Numbered from the stretch's first letter, positions 45,852-57,880 are shown. The stretch is 64,000 bases of DNA from Cephalopachus bancanus (GCA_027257055.1 JAPVLO010000054.1:3100001-3164000); one strand, 5' to 3'. Numbers and translations: made by a program. Notes: generated by a model from the letters alone, not told the origin.

Positions 45852-47738
45852 GTGTATATCCCTTTTTATATGCACTGCAAATCAAAGTTCTCTCTTCCTA
45901 TTTTCATCACCAACACTAAATTTATAGGCCTTTTGGTGGGGGGTGGGGTGGGAGGTAGGGAATAAGGAGTAGGGGGATGGCTAAAACTGCCAAACGGTTT
46001 CTTGGATTATTTCCAAGTTGGATGATTCCGCTGGGCCAGATTCGGCCCACCTCAACCCTTCCTATAATTTCAACCATATGTGGTCCTCTTCAATTCTATT
46101 TTCAGAATAAACACGATGGTGAAATAGGACTTGGATTTTATTTAAGAGGCTGCATACTTCAGTAACAAGTCAACTCACTCTTCTAAGTTCCCTGTAATGC
46201 AGTTTACAGAAATGTAGGAAGCCCTGTAGGAGGAAAATAAGATGAAAGTAAATTTGTTCTTATGCATCTAGTAACTTTCCCATTTATAACAAAATATAAA
46301 ATATTGTACCACCTGGGAAAAATTTCTCAAGCACAAATGCAAATTAGCTTGATGTCTGAAAATACTGTCTGCTAAACCTCTGAGCAATAAATATTCATTG
46401 CTAGACAATGACAGCTTCTTATAAGGAACAATGGATGAGGCCAAGGATGAAGAGATCCTTAGGCAGGGACCTGCAGTCATGAAAGAAGACGTGTGGTACT
46501 CAGGCTTCAGAATCCAGTAGGCACACCTTACCCTGACTCTTTCATGATTCTAATGATGATGCTGATGATATCTGAACTAAGAGACAGAAATGACTGAAAT
46601 TCAGAGCTTTCCACCGAAAATGTTAACTCTTTTCACATATACCCAAACCAGTCACACTTAGCAGGTCTAGATGAAGGCTAAGGCAGACTTCTGCAAAACC
46701 ATAAAATGCAGCTTATCTTCTGTCTTCCGGTCATGCTTCTTTTGCTATATGCCCATCCCGTGGTCCCTCTCCACTCTAGTCCACATATCTTTATGCTTGC
46801 TTCTTTTAATCACAACTTGCTCCTAATCAAAACGCCTTTTCCCTCAGGGCCACTACGTGTATTTCAGCAATGTGTTCAAAGGAAGACAATTAATTAAGCT
46901 ATATTGAATCCAATGGTAGGCATGAGTGACTGCTTCAATTTTTTCTTCAGTACAGTGTTTGTAGTATGTTTGTGAACTGATGTATTTATCCCACTCTGAT
47001 TCTAAGGATTTATCATTAGAAAATAATTATATGTGCAGTATGAAAACAGTGATGTCTTTCTTGAAGCATTATTTTTATAATAATGAATTTTAAAAATGGA
47101 AATACCCCAAAAAAGAAATTAGTAAGTTAGTTTACACCTTATATAGCTAGCAAAATCATGTCATAGAAATGTACAATCTTATATGGCAAGATATTTACGA
47201 TATAATAAGTTAAAAGGCAAACTTCATTATGCAGAATAGGATACAATATTTTAACAAGCATATACTTACGGTAGATTTACTTGTGTATGTGTGTTAATAT
47301 GCACTAGGCATAGAACTAAGAACTTGATAAACAAGAACACATATACCTCTACTCACATGGAGCATGTGGTTTGGTGTCAAATACAGACATTAACCAAAAT
47401 CAATAGACAAAAATTTTTGTCCTTATGGAGCATGTATTTTATTCTTAATAGTATATATTTGCTTAGCATATATTACTTGTGATATTAAAACAATAATTTT
47501 AACTCTCTTATAAATATAAAATTGTTCTCCATTTTCCTAGATTGCTTGAAACAATCAATTAAAGGTCAGAATTTAGATGGTTTCCAGGGGCTGGTAGGAG
47601 CATGAGGGAAATGAGGATATGTTGATCAATGAATACAAAATTCAGTTTTAAAATGAGTAAGTTCTGCAGCTGTAATACACAGCATGGTGTTTTTAGTTCA
47701 TATTATTGTATTGCATACTCAAAATTTGTTCTCATCAG
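45852..47738. other. Unassigned noncoding DNA with a G-rich tract
   Basis: Apart from the G-rich run at 45938-45960, no repeat is firmly recognised. A short GGGCCAGATTCGGCCC inverted repeat is near 46033. No gene seen. Confidence 0.45.
45938..45960 (+). other. G-rich tract with G-quadruplex potential
   Basis: Runs of 6, 4, 3 and 3 G with loops of 1, 1 and 5 nt, a short-loop G4 pattern, followed by more GGG runs up to 45976. Confidence 0.65.
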
Positions 47739-47749
47739 ACACACACACA

Positions 47750-47792
<43 letters not shown>
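47739..47792 (+). repeat. (CA)n microsatellite
   Basis: About 26 AC units with one CATACA interruption. Confidence 0.98.
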
Positions 47793-47794
<2 letters not shown>

Positions 47795-47862
47795 ATGGTA
47801 AGTTAATTAGTTTGATATGTTAATTAGCTTGATTGTGGTAATCATTTTATAATGTATACATA

Positions 47863-48450
47863 TGAAGGGGGCCTCCCAAAATTGGAATTTATTTATTTAA
47901 AAACTGTATATTTATTTGTACATGTTTAAACTTCAGTAACCTTCAAAGTTCTCCCCATTTGATGCAAAACATCTACTGAGTTATCGAGATACTTTTTCCA
48001 CTGCTCAAAACAGTTTTTGAACTCATCGATTGTATGCCTTTTAGTGTTTCTGTCATTTTTTGAATCACCTCTTCCACATGGGCAAAACATTTCCCATTGA
48101 GGACTTTTTTCATCCAGAGTAACAACAACAAAAAAAGTCGTTTGGGGTGAGATCGGGGGAATAGGGAGGGTGGGATATGGGAGTCAAGCTGCTTTTGGTC
48201 AAAAACCGTGAACATTCAGCGAGGTGGAGCAGGTGTGTGGTCATGGTGGAAAAATCAGTCACCTGTTTGCCACAACTTGGGACTTTTTTTTTTTCAGCAA
48301 TACAGCTTCTCAGAAACAACAACTCTAGCTGGTGTACTGAAGCCGATGGGTCCCTAGACCACTACCTAGCAGGGGAAACCTGTACTACAAAAGGCCCGCC
48401 CTCAAAAAGGTAATTCCTGTTTTGGAGGGTGGTGTCCCTTGTATGTCAAA
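47863..48450 (-). mobile_element. Decayed, internally deleted mariner element
   Basis: On the minus strand the ORF fragments read HPPYSPDLTPNDFF, the signature of the mariner DD34D catalytic core including its third Asp, then WMKKVLNGKCFAHVEEVIQK and KNCFEQWKKYLDNSVDVL, the mariner C-terminus. The ends CCTCCCAAAATTGGAATTT (left) and, inverted, CCCTCCAAAACAGGAATTA (right) look like terminal inverted repeats. At about 590 bp it is under half of a typical 1.3-kb mariner; the N-terminal DNA-binding region is missing and the frame is broken. Nonfunctional. Confidence 0.85.
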
Positions 48451-50572
48451 TCATTATGTTATAGACTTTAAATATATACAATTTTTAGTTGTCAATTATT
48501 CCTCCCAAAATCTGGAAAAAATGCAGATTTTAGAGAATTTAGAGGTGATATCTGTGGGCAGGAATATTATACATTTTGCTGTAAGAGTCTCTTCTCATGA
48601 AATTCTCGTACTTAAGATGAACACCACAACATAAAGAAACATAAAGTACTTCTGAGGTATAACTCTTATTTGTAGAACCCTGAAATCATGAGATTTACTT
48701 TTGCGAACTTATCAGTGTTACTTGTAAATCATTATATAAACTTAGGGGGAAAAACAGTTATTTATGAAGCAAATTAACTGAGCAAGGTTGCTCAACCTTA
48801 TTAAAGAAATGAATCAAAGAGGCTTTACTAAAGAAAGGATCAGGACAACTGTGAAAAGGTCAGAGCAGAAATCAGTTAAATATTTCCTACCACAGATATA
48901 ATTAGAAAATCTTCAGTTAATGCCAGAGTGTTTGAACCAATTAAACCACTGAGATAAGGGGAGACAACACAGATTACCTTTCAAGTTTTATATTTAGGTC
49001 TGTTAAAAAAGAAAAAGAGACAAACTACTTTGCTCAATAACACCCCTTTTTTGAAGTAACTTTGGTCTCAGGGTAGACAAAGTGAAGGTAGAAGGAACAG
49101 TTCTAGTATTTCTCACATACAGACTGGTTTTTCCTTAGGAAAATAGAGAAGTAAGAAAAAAGGCAAAGAAAAATACATTCTCGTTCTCTTCTTTTATTAT
49201 TTTCCATCTCTAATGCTTACCCATTGTTTAGACATTTCTGGTTGGACTAGATAGTTATCTCCCCTTCATTGTTAGTTTATGGAAAAGGATTTATTTACTG
49301 CTCACTACTTGCCTGTTTGAAAAGATAAGCTTAACTTTAAAGTTAACTAATGCAGAACACAGGATAGAATAAAATGGTTCACTTTCATCAATCTTCTTTT
49401 CTTTTTAGAATATACTGTATTGACTTTCTGCGTTATCACGGTGGCTGCAGTTGTAAACCAAAGAACCCTGTAGAAACACAGTGTCTCTAAGCCACACTTA
49501 GAAATGTCATAAAATGTATAAACTGGGTGATCAGATAATGGTACTATTTTAAGATTCCTAAAATTTATATGAAGAGAGGAACATATCATTTTTACTAATT
49601 TATACACATTTTAGATAAATATATTTGAATATCATACACCTAGATGGCTGACATAATAATATAAAAATTTAATTTAAGCTCCTCCTAGTCACTTGAGATT
49701 TTAAAGCATTTATTACTGTTGTGATGTGAAAGACTATTTTATAAAAAGTACATTAGATGAAGAAGTCATTGTCTTTTCAAAGCATCCATTAGTAGAGGAC
49801 TAAATATGTCCTACATTTTTACAAAGATATGAAAAATTAAAAGCAAATTATATTTGACAAAAATACATTGATTTTCATTTACCTTGCTGAAGCAAGCATT
49901 ATCTTCCAACACAGAAACTTTATTGTTATTAAAATGCATTTTCTTTCATTACTGGAAAAAGGTACTAAATTCAATAACTCAGTGCAGAATGAAACATACT
50001 AAAACTAAGCATCTTATTTACAAATATTATTCTGTAAGATTACATTTCTATATACTGAAATCCCAACATAGAAAAATATTTCTTATTCTTTTCCCATTTC
50101 GAACTTGACTTTATCCTCTTTCCTCTATTTTAATTGAATATAAATTTTAGTATACATCATTCCCTCTTCTCCAAATTTAAATTAGTCTCATATATTTTAA
50201 TTCATCCTAAATTTTAATACTCTTTTACTTAATGTGCATTATCCCCACTGCTCCAAGTAGAAACTGTCCTACACAAACAAGATCCTTACAGATATGACAG
50301 AATAAAAATTTTTACCTTCTAATTAATGTTAGCTATTCTATCATTCAACCGTGCGAAACCAGGAATAAACGGTGATTGATCCAGATTCCAGGCATTTATC
50401 TAAAGTTCCCTATCTTATAGTATAGTGGTAAATGCTGTCACTAATGCTGATTTAAAATGCTATGATTTTCTGTATTTTTCTTAAGCTCTTACGACTTCTC
50501 TGTTAGATTTTTCCATCAACCTTGTTACTGGCCTTTTGGTCTTTGTTTCTTCTGGCTAACACTTTAAAACAC
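48451..50572. other. AT-rich noncoding DNA
   Basis: No gene or named repeat recognised in about 2.1 kb. Confidence 0.45.
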
Positions 50573-51245
50573 CCTTGAAAATTATATTAACTTTTCATTG
50601 CTTTGTAACAAATTAACACAAATTTAGTGACTTAAAACAACATTCATTTATAATCACAGTTACTGTAGGTCAGAAATCAGATGAGTTTTGATGTATTCTC
50701 TGCTCCGGTCTCCAGAGATTAAAATCAAGATGGCCGATAGGCTCACTCAGCAGGAGGCCTTCTGGTGACTAGTCCACTTCCAAGCTCATTCAGGCTGTTA
50801 GCAGAACTCAGTTTCCTGTGGTTACAGGACTGAGGAACCTGTTTCCTGACAGGCTGTCAGCCAGAGGCCTCTCTCAGTTCCTCAAGACCCCTTAAATTCT
50901 TTCTCATATTGCACCCTCCATCTCCAAGCAAACAACAACACATGAAATCCTTCTTGTCCTTCAAATCACTCTGACTTTCTCAGTAAACAGACTCCTTCTT
51001 GTACTTCAAACTTTTCTGACTTACTCTTCTGCCTTCTCCTCTGCCTTACCCTTCTGTCAGGAGCTGGGGAAAGTTTGCTTTTAAGGACTTATGTGATTAA
51101 ACCAGGCTGCACCAGATAATCTCCCCCTATTTTAAGGTCAACTAGTCCATATAACATAACACAACTATGGAGTGATATTTCATCACATTCATGAAATCAG
51201 GAGGTGTGGAATTTGGGGGTCATTCCTAGAAAGTCTGCCTGTCAC
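50573..51245 (-). mobile_element. Ancient ERVL/MaLR-type LTR, antisense, unusually long
   Basis: CATTGCTTTGTAACAAATTA ACACAAATTTAGTGACTTAA AACAAC is the reverse complement of the 3' end of MLT-class LTRs; then ATCACAGTTACTGTAGGTCA GAAATC, AAAATCAAGATGGCCGATAG, CAGGAGGCCTTCTGGTGACT, TTTAAGGACTTATGTGATTA, ATAATCTCCCCCTATTTTAA GGTC and GTCATTCCTAGAAAGTCTGC CTGTCACA. At about 670 bp it is longer than most MLT1 LTRs; the middle repeats a CTTGT(A/C)CTTCAAA motif. Confidence 0.7.
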
Positions 51246-51269
51246 AAAAATCCAACTCAAATTCCACCA

Positions 51270-52240
51270 CCTGCAGAAAACCTTAGGTGTACACTCATTC
51301 ATGTCTTCCCCCTCATTCGTGTTTCTTCCTCCCATCTAAAATAGACGGCCCTACTTACATCTATAGCAGCAGTCCCAACCATTTGGGTACCAGGAACTAG
51401 TTTCATGGAAGACAATGTTTCCGTGGATAGAGTTGGGGGAGATGGTTTTGGGACAATTCAAGTGCATAACATGTATTGTGTACTTTGCTTCTATTATTAT
51501 TGAATTGCAATACAACTCACCATAAAAAAAGACAAGAGGCACTGATGGAAGTGATATATAATAATGGGCAGGCCACACACGGACTAAAATAAATGTTGGA
51601 TTCTGACTTAAAAGCCTACCCCCAGATGCAGCTGTACAATTGAAGTACATCAACTCGCTTGCCACTCACTGATAGGATTTTGATATGAGTCTGCAAGCAA
51701 TTGGTTTATTATAGTCTTTGTGCAGCCAAACCTCACAGCTAATGTTAATCTGGATTTGCAGTCACTCTCCAGCACGGACATCACCACCTCAGCCCCACTT
51801 CAGTTCATCACTCATTAGATGCTCATCTGGAGAAGGCAACCTAGATCCCTCACATGTGCAGTTCACGACACAGTTAGCACTCCTATGAGACCCTAATACT
51901 GCCATTGGTCTGACAGGAGGTGGAGCTCAGGCAGTAATGTGGTTGATGGGAAGCAACTCTAAATACAGATGAAGCTTTGTTCACTCTCCTGCTGCTTACC
52001 TCCTGCTGTGTGGCCTGGTTCCTAACAGGACACAGACCAGTACTGGTCCATGGCCCAGGGGTTGGGGACCCTTGTTCTATAGAATCCCACTGTGTATTTT
52101 AATCAAAGCATCCATTGCACTATAGTATATTGCCTGTTTGCTTGTCAGTTATACTAAGACTCCTTAACTGTGTAACTCCAGAGTTTAGACCAGTGCCAAC
52201 CAGCATAATAGATGCTGATAAATGCATGTTGAGTAATTTA
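51270..52240 (+). repeat. L2 LINE 3' end split by a MER1 element
   Basis: The part after the DNA transposon, 52083-52240, reads ATTGCACTATAGTATATTGC CTGTTTGCTTGTCAGTTATA CTAAGACTCC then GAGTTTAGACCAGTGCCAAC and GATGCTGATAAATGCATGTT GAG, the order of the L2 3' terminus. The left part (51270-51358) is weaker. MER1 insertion at 51367 divides it. Confidence 0.6.
51367..52074. mobile_element. MER1/Charlie-type hAT element, clear 8-bp duplication
   Basis: Left end CAGCAGTCCCAACCATTTGG, then CAGGAACTAGTTTCATGGAA GACAATG and GATGGTTTTGGGACAATTCA; right end CATGGCCCAGGGGTTGGGGA CCCTTG. Flanks ATCTATAG (51359-51366) and TTCTATAG (52075-52082) differ by one base and fit the NTCTAGAN preference of Charlie elements. 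Same family as 27554-28272 in the opposite orientation, also about 710 bp, and no transposase. Confidence 0.92.
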
Positions 52241-52444
52241 TATGTATGTGCCTTTAAATCTAAAGAAATAATTTATGTTTGATGTAAACTATAGTATTGA
52301 AGTGGAGTCATTATTAATTTTTGAAAATGAGTAATCTTCATTCATAGATAAAATTCTCAGTTAATTGTTCAACACATTTAATTAAAAATTTAGTCGTTGA
52401 AATAATTAAAAATATTTCTAAAATGTATTAAGTAAACATTGCGA

Positions 52445-52590
52445 CTGTACTAACCACTTCTCATTTAATCAAAACAATTCCACTTTACAGATGAGGAAAC
52501 TGAGACTTTAGAGAGGTTAAAAACATGCCCAAGGTTAAGTGACCACAAAATAGTGAAGTCATCATCATATCCTAACAGTCTGGCTACTGA
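52445..52590 (-). repeat. MIR SINE, antisense
   Basis: CAATTCCACTTTACAGATGA GGAAACTGAGACTTTAGAGA GGTTAA, CATGCCCAAGGTTAAGTGAC and TAACAGTCTGGCTACTGAG: a well preserved antisense MIR. Confidence 0.9.
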
Positions 52591-52596
52591 GTCTCC

Positions 52597-52675
52597 TCCC
52601 TCCCTTCCCTCCCTTTCTTCCTTCTCTTCTATTTTTCCTTCCTTCTCTCTCTTCCTCCCTCCTTCCTTCCTTTGA
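52597..52675 (+). repeat. Pyrimidine-rich CCTT/CCCT low-complexity tract
   Basis: Mixed CTCC, CCTT and TTCT units over about 80 bp directly after the MIR. Simple sequence with triplex-type strand asymmetry. Confidence 0.95.
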
Positions 52676-54812
52676 TATTTACTGAATGTTTTATTTATTT
52701 TCATTAAATAAACTTGGGTGCCAAATACTGATAGAGGAGATATTTATCCTGTGTATTTATAGTCCTAACAACACACACACGATATCTAGTCATTGCTTTG
52801 TAAAATAATGATATTATTATGTATTGGTATTTGTCTTTAATATGCATTTAAAACCACCCATCAGTAATTTTGTTTTTATGTAAATGCAATAAATTTGGGA
52901 AGACGTGAACTATAATGAAAATATACTTCATAATATGCTAGTCATTAGCAACTTTGTGTGGGAACATCCGATGAGAAAATTTAAACAAGGAAATTCCATC
53001 CTGCCCAGCTGTGATCTCATCATAGTTGAGGACATTGTATGAACCACAGATGGTGAGAATGTAGAAGTCACACGTTTATCATGGCTTCAGTTTCACCAAA
53101 GCAAGGATCTGTGGTTTAGAACAAAGTTTTTGTTACAAAACAATGCCATATTCAAATACATGGCACCTTACTGCTCAAGGCCTCCAGTGCAACATGTAAA
53201 ACCAGTCATAGTCATGGGGATAGCGAATACTATATTTACCTGATTAGGAAATACATGCCTTACCACATTTCTCAAAACTATATTGTTAAATTATATTTAA
53301 CACTATGAGTATCATAGCTCATTTACAATACAAAACATATAAACATTACTTACTGCCATTTCTAAAATAGCTTTGGAAATGTAAAAGTGCTAAAGTCATA
53401 GTGAATGATGAGATTTTAATCGCTTATAAGACCTGAGACTGAGAAAAAGTGGAGACTTGAAAGAAAAAAATTTATCACCCTTGTAGAGAAACTCTAAAGC
53501 AATCCTGGGGAATTATTTTACAAAAACAAATCCAAATGCTAAAATAATTAGTTTTCTCATTTTTCTTGCTATACCTTTGCTGTCTATACTCAGATCTGAA
53601 TTCAAATGACTGCACAGGAATGTTTATAAGGGGTGAAGAAAGAACCAATTCATGTAAATCATAAATCATGTTTATATAGGCCGTCTGTGTGAGCTCAGAA
53701 CCAGGGCCAGAAACAGAAGCACCAATTTATGCCAAAGGAAAATTACTCCTCACTCATAAAAGGACTGTCTGTGGGCATGGACATTTTATTTATGTAAACA
53801 TAAATAGCAACAATATGTTGCATTTTCAAAATAGATACCGAATTCTAGTGTATAAAAATTCCAATAAACCAATGCCCTCACGATATTCTTCTCCAGTCAC
53901 CTTCAGCTCTCCTATTTTGTAATTATCTCATCTGCTTATTTATTATTAAAAGAGAAAAGGTGGTCTATTTTGCTTTCCTTCTTTCTCACATTTTTTCCAC
54001 ACCAAATTTTAAATGAATAAGCATACAATTTTAATTTTTAGGTGCTTGTTTATCATGCAAATAAATATTCATCTGGTTATCACATCAGATTTGCACTTTC
54101 TGCTGCCATCATCACGACATCTTAATTACTATCATGAGATTAAATTTCAGGTACAACTCATGAGCATACTGATCATTCCAGTGATGCGAGCAAGTTTGTA
54201 CTGCCCCAGAAGTTAATCTTTAAAGTAACTCTCAGTTGTACTAGGTACTGAGCTCCTAACACATTTCAAGTACCTCCAAAGGAAAAAAAAATGATCAAGA
54301 TATTGTGAAAATATGTATAATTTCACATGTGTAAAACAAATTGCCATTCTCTTCTCTGTAAACTAAGGGACTATTCCCAGGTCTAACTCTTTATCCCTAT
54401 AAGAGAATGTAGCACATTTGTCATTCGGTATCAGACTGATGCATACAAATGTACACACACATCCACACACAAGTCTACACACTCAAATGGAATATCCTCA
54501 ATGGATATTCAATTTTAACTATCACTCACCACCTCTTCAATCTATCTGCCCAGAATATAACGTTCATGGGTTTTTCATTTAATGACAATAAAAGCTAAAA
54601 TGGCCTGAATTTATACTTTGTCTTATAAGACAAAATATAAACATATATGTTTATAAATATATAAAACGATTTTTTTCTTATGTAAACAAGTTGTGAGCCT
54701 AGATTCATTTGGGGGGAACAAGAGGGAACTTATACTACAGTACTCTGGTATTCAGCAAAAGACATTTTACTACCAAATGCATTTTTTTAATCCCTCTGAA
54801 AAACACTCTGAA

Positions 54813-54813
<1 letters not shown>
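52676..54813. other. AT-rich noncoding DNA
   Basis: No gene or named repeat recognised in about 2.1 kb. Confidence 0.45.

Positions 54814-54855
<42 letters not shown>
54814..54855 (+). repeat. (CA)n microsatellite
   Basis: About 21 uninterrupted AC units. Confidence 0.98.
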
Positions 54856-54856
<1 letters not shown>

Positions 54857-54934
54857 TTATACAAACCATTTCAAATGTTATTTGAAAAACTTCAAAAAAA
54901 AAGTTATTTTGCCCCTCTAGAATTTCTACTTTTC

Positions 54935-55227
54935 AGCCAGGTTCGGTGGCTCAGCCTGTAATCCCGCGCTTTGGGAGGCTGAGGTGAGTGGATTGCCTGA
55001 GCCCGTGGGTTCAAGACCCGCCTGGGCAACTTGGTGAGCCCTCATCTCTACAATAAATTAAAAAATTAGCCGGGCGTGGTAGCGCGCCTGTAGTTCCAGC
55101 TACTTGGAAAGGCTGAGCAGAAGGATTGTCAGAGATCAGCAGGTCGAGGCTGTGGTGACCGGGAGCGGCCACTGCACTCCAGTCTGGGCAACAGAGTGAG
55201 ACCACAACTCAAAAAAAAAAAAAAAAA
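54935..55227 (+). mobile_element. Dimeric Alu, sense, lineage-type
   Basis: Starts AGCCAGGTTCGGTGGCTCAG CCTG; GTGGG TTCAAGA CCCGC at 55005-55021; linker CTCTACAATAAATT; right arm GAGGCTGTGGTGACCGGGAG CGGCCACTGC; clean A tail of about 17. Exact 16-bp target duplications AGAATTTCTACTTTTC at 54919-54934 and 55228-55243. One of the least decayed insertions in the window. Confidence 0.97.
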
Positions 55228-55369
55228 AGAATTTCTACTTTTCCATTCAAATCTTTGTTCAAGTATATTACTTGTTAAGCCTTTTGTGATATTCTCAAGG
55301 AGTAAGCGTCCCTTAATTTCTGCAGTATTGAAAATGGTAATAATGATGATGATCAAAAGAAGAGTACCA

Positions 55370-55575
55370 GGTACTCTTGAAGCACTGTATATATGCTAAT
55401 TGATATAATCCCCATATTAACCTCCTGAAATAATTATATCCTTTTTTTTCTTTTTTTACCAGTAAAGAAACTCAAGCACATAGAGATGTTAGGTAATGTG
55501 TTTAAGGTCACAGTGCTGAGTGTAGCTACAGAGTCCAAACACTTAACCATTATACCATGGAATCTCTGTTGATTT
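55370..55575 (-). repeat. MIR SINE, antisense
   Basis: CTTGAAGCACTGTATATATG, ACCAGTAAAGAAACTCAAGC ACATAGAGATG, AAGGTCACAGTGCTGAGTG and CCAAACACTTAACCATTATA CC: full-length order of antisense MIR. Confidence 0.85.
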
Positions 55576-55780
55576 TCTGTTTACAAAACGGAAAAATAGC
55601 ATGTGTTCATGACATTACTTTTTAAATTATACAAGATAATTTATGTAAAGATGTTAGAACTGTGCCCAGGGCATAGCAATGCTGAATATAGTTTTAGTTG
55701 TTACCAAGTAGTTATTTGTAGCTAAGCCTCCAACCTCTGCTACATTGGGAATTCCTTAAGGATGGGGTTTATATTCATTC

Positions 55781-55834
55781 ATTCATCCCACAAATACTTG
55801 ATTCATCCCACAAGTACTTGATTTATCCCACAAG
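55781..55834 (+). repeat. 20-bp tandem repeat, 2.7 units
   Basis: ATTCATCCCACAAATACTTG, ATTCATCCCACAAGTACTTG, ATTTATCCCACAAG. Grew inside an older repeat-like stretch ending TGGGCCAGGCACTATATGCC. Confidence 0.95.
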
Positions 55835-55934
55835 CCAATGAACAACCACTATGGGCCAGGCACTATATGCCAAGCTCTGCAAGAACTCACCTCTCAAGAC
55901 CCAGCACTGAATAGTAGACTGGTATAGTTCTACC

Positions 55935-56225
55935 TTGGGACCTTTGCACTTACAATTCCCTTTGTCTAGAAGGCTCTTTGCCAAATAATTTTAAGGCTTG
56001 CTTCCTCAATTTGTTGCCTTTCTTCAAATGTCAGGTCTTCAGAGAAACCTTCCCTGCATACCTTATATAAAGTAGATTCTCTGTACTTTCCAGACTTTTT
56101 CAGGATTCGGTATTTTTCTTACTCTGCTTTTGGTTTTCTATATACACATACACTGTTATACCCATTAGAATGGAAGATCCGTAAAGATAGAGATTTCCAA
56201 TTCTATAGACAGAATTTAGAATGGC
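55935..56225 (+). repeat. L2 LINE 3' region, sense
   Basis: GGGACCTTTGCACTTACAAT TCCCTTTGTCTAGAAGGCTC TTTGCC, CTTTCTTCAAATGTCAGGTC TTCAGAGAAACCTTCCCTGC and CCATTAGAATGGAAGATCCG are canonical L2 blocks in order. Confidence 0.9.
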
Positions 56226-56889
56226 AAGACACTATATTTTTGTTATATTGATGAAAGAGGAAAAAGGAAGAAGAGACAAAGGAAAAGAATTTGATCAACA
56301 ATTTTTTTTTACAAACAAGAATACATTTTCCATCCCATCATGACCAAAGTAGCTCTTACCATGAAAAAAAGAATGTCAACATTCTTCCCCTCCCTCTCTT
56401 TTCCATCCTTCCCTGCAAAAATCCCTGAGATCCTCTCAAGGTTATTCCTTGGCCTCTATACTGTTAACCTATCTATAGATCTATGTATCTCATTATTTAA
56501 ATTTCAATACCTATTCTTGCTTCTCCTGAGAAAAAGATATGTATAACTTCCATGGAGATCAACTTCTTTTTTGTTTCCAACAATGCTGAACAGCTATAAT
56601 TTAGCAGCATCTTAAGTGGTAGTTGTAATCACTTGTAATTTATTACCCAACCACCACAAATTCATGATTAAAGTAAAGCTCTCCTTATTTTTCAGTTATT
56701 AAAAATGTGCATTTGTGGATTCCTTCTTCAAATATGACATTATTAATTAGCAGGACATGTGTTTTTAGCTTTATTTCTAATGAATTTACATTAACCCTTT
56801 TCTTCCTGGGAGCATTCTAATCATTTATAGTAGTTCTGATTGACATTAGACAATTCACAATCACTTTGGTTTTCCTCCTTCTGGGAACA
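56226..56889. other. Unassigned noncoding DNA
   Basis: Nothing recognised. Confidence 0.45.
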
Positions 56890-57235
56890 TAGTAGGGTTG
56901 CCCTCCCTGATTTTTTTTGAGGTTGGATGCCACCCTGTGACTTGCTTTAGCCAGTGAGATGAATGTAGAAAAGATATCTGTCACTTAAAGAAAGAACATT
57001 TCAAAGAGCAAGTGGCAACTTTTCATTTCCCCTTCAGTGGTGATTTGCAAATGTGTCAAGAGGGTGTCTCCTGTGGTTTTCTATGTTACAATATTGGGCA
57101 CAGACTCTCCTGTCAGTACATGTGGACATATAAAATGATTGTAAAATCAAAACTTTGCACTATTAGTACATTGATATTTGAGACCCATTCTTTTTTTTTC
57201 TGCAGCAATACCTGGTCCATCCTGACTGATTCAAT
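56890..57235 (+). mobile_element. MLT1-like MaLR LTR, old
   Basis: TGTGACTTGCTTTAGCCAGT GAGATGAATG near 56936, TCACTTAAAGAAAGAACATT TC, and the end CTGCAGCAATACCTGGTCCA TCCTGACTGATTCA match old MLT1 LTRs (GACTTGCTTTGGCCAATGGAATG ... ATCCTGACTGATACA). The middle is poorly preserved. Confidence 0.6.
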
Positions 57236-57835
57236 AACAAAGGAGAATCTACATCCATACAAAGTAGAAGCTGACTCACACTGCTGACTTCATTCTCTTG
57301 GTACCTTAAACTAGATATTTAAAGCATGAGACAGGAACATTATGGAACAAATACCAACGAAACAAACTTCACCTGGATTATGAAACCACAGTAGAACACC
57401 TTTTCATATGCTTCTCAGTCCATCCTGAGACTTTTTAAAGAGGTTATTAAGGAATCAATGTCACATACTCCATATCTTTAAACACTTTTGAGGTCATAAA
57501 ACTAGCATTCCATATTTCCTACACCAGTGATCATTCTAGGTGATTTAGGTTCTTTAATTTTTTAATTCAGTTATAAAATGTTTTGCTACAATATCGCACT
57601 TTGAAAAAAATACATATGTTTTCTTCTTTTTGTTTACATAAGAATAGAAAATTCCATCTTGAATGAGAACCATAGATCCTTCAGGCCACTCTTTTGTCTA
57701 TATATTATGCATAAATCTCAAGATACAAAAACTATCTCTCAAATAACAGATGAACAAAACAACTCTCTGTTCTGTAACTTACTCTTTAAAAGTCTTAAAA
57801 TGTTCTCTTCTCTCTCTCTCTGTCTCATGCTCTCT

Positions 57836-57880
<45 letters not shown>

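Noticed and set aside
46031..46050. GGGCCAGATTCGGCCC hairpin as a functional site
   Set aside because: Only 5 bp of stem, similar to MER5 GGGCCAAATCCGGCCC wording, and nothing else of MER5 is present.
27554..52074. The two MER1-type copies as a segmental duplication
   Set aside because: Each has its own 8-bp target duplication and unrelated flanks, so they are independent insertions.
40897..57878. Dinucleotide arrays as CRISPR-like or regulatory arrays
   Set aside because: They are pure (CA)n microsatellites without spacers, and the genome is mammalian.
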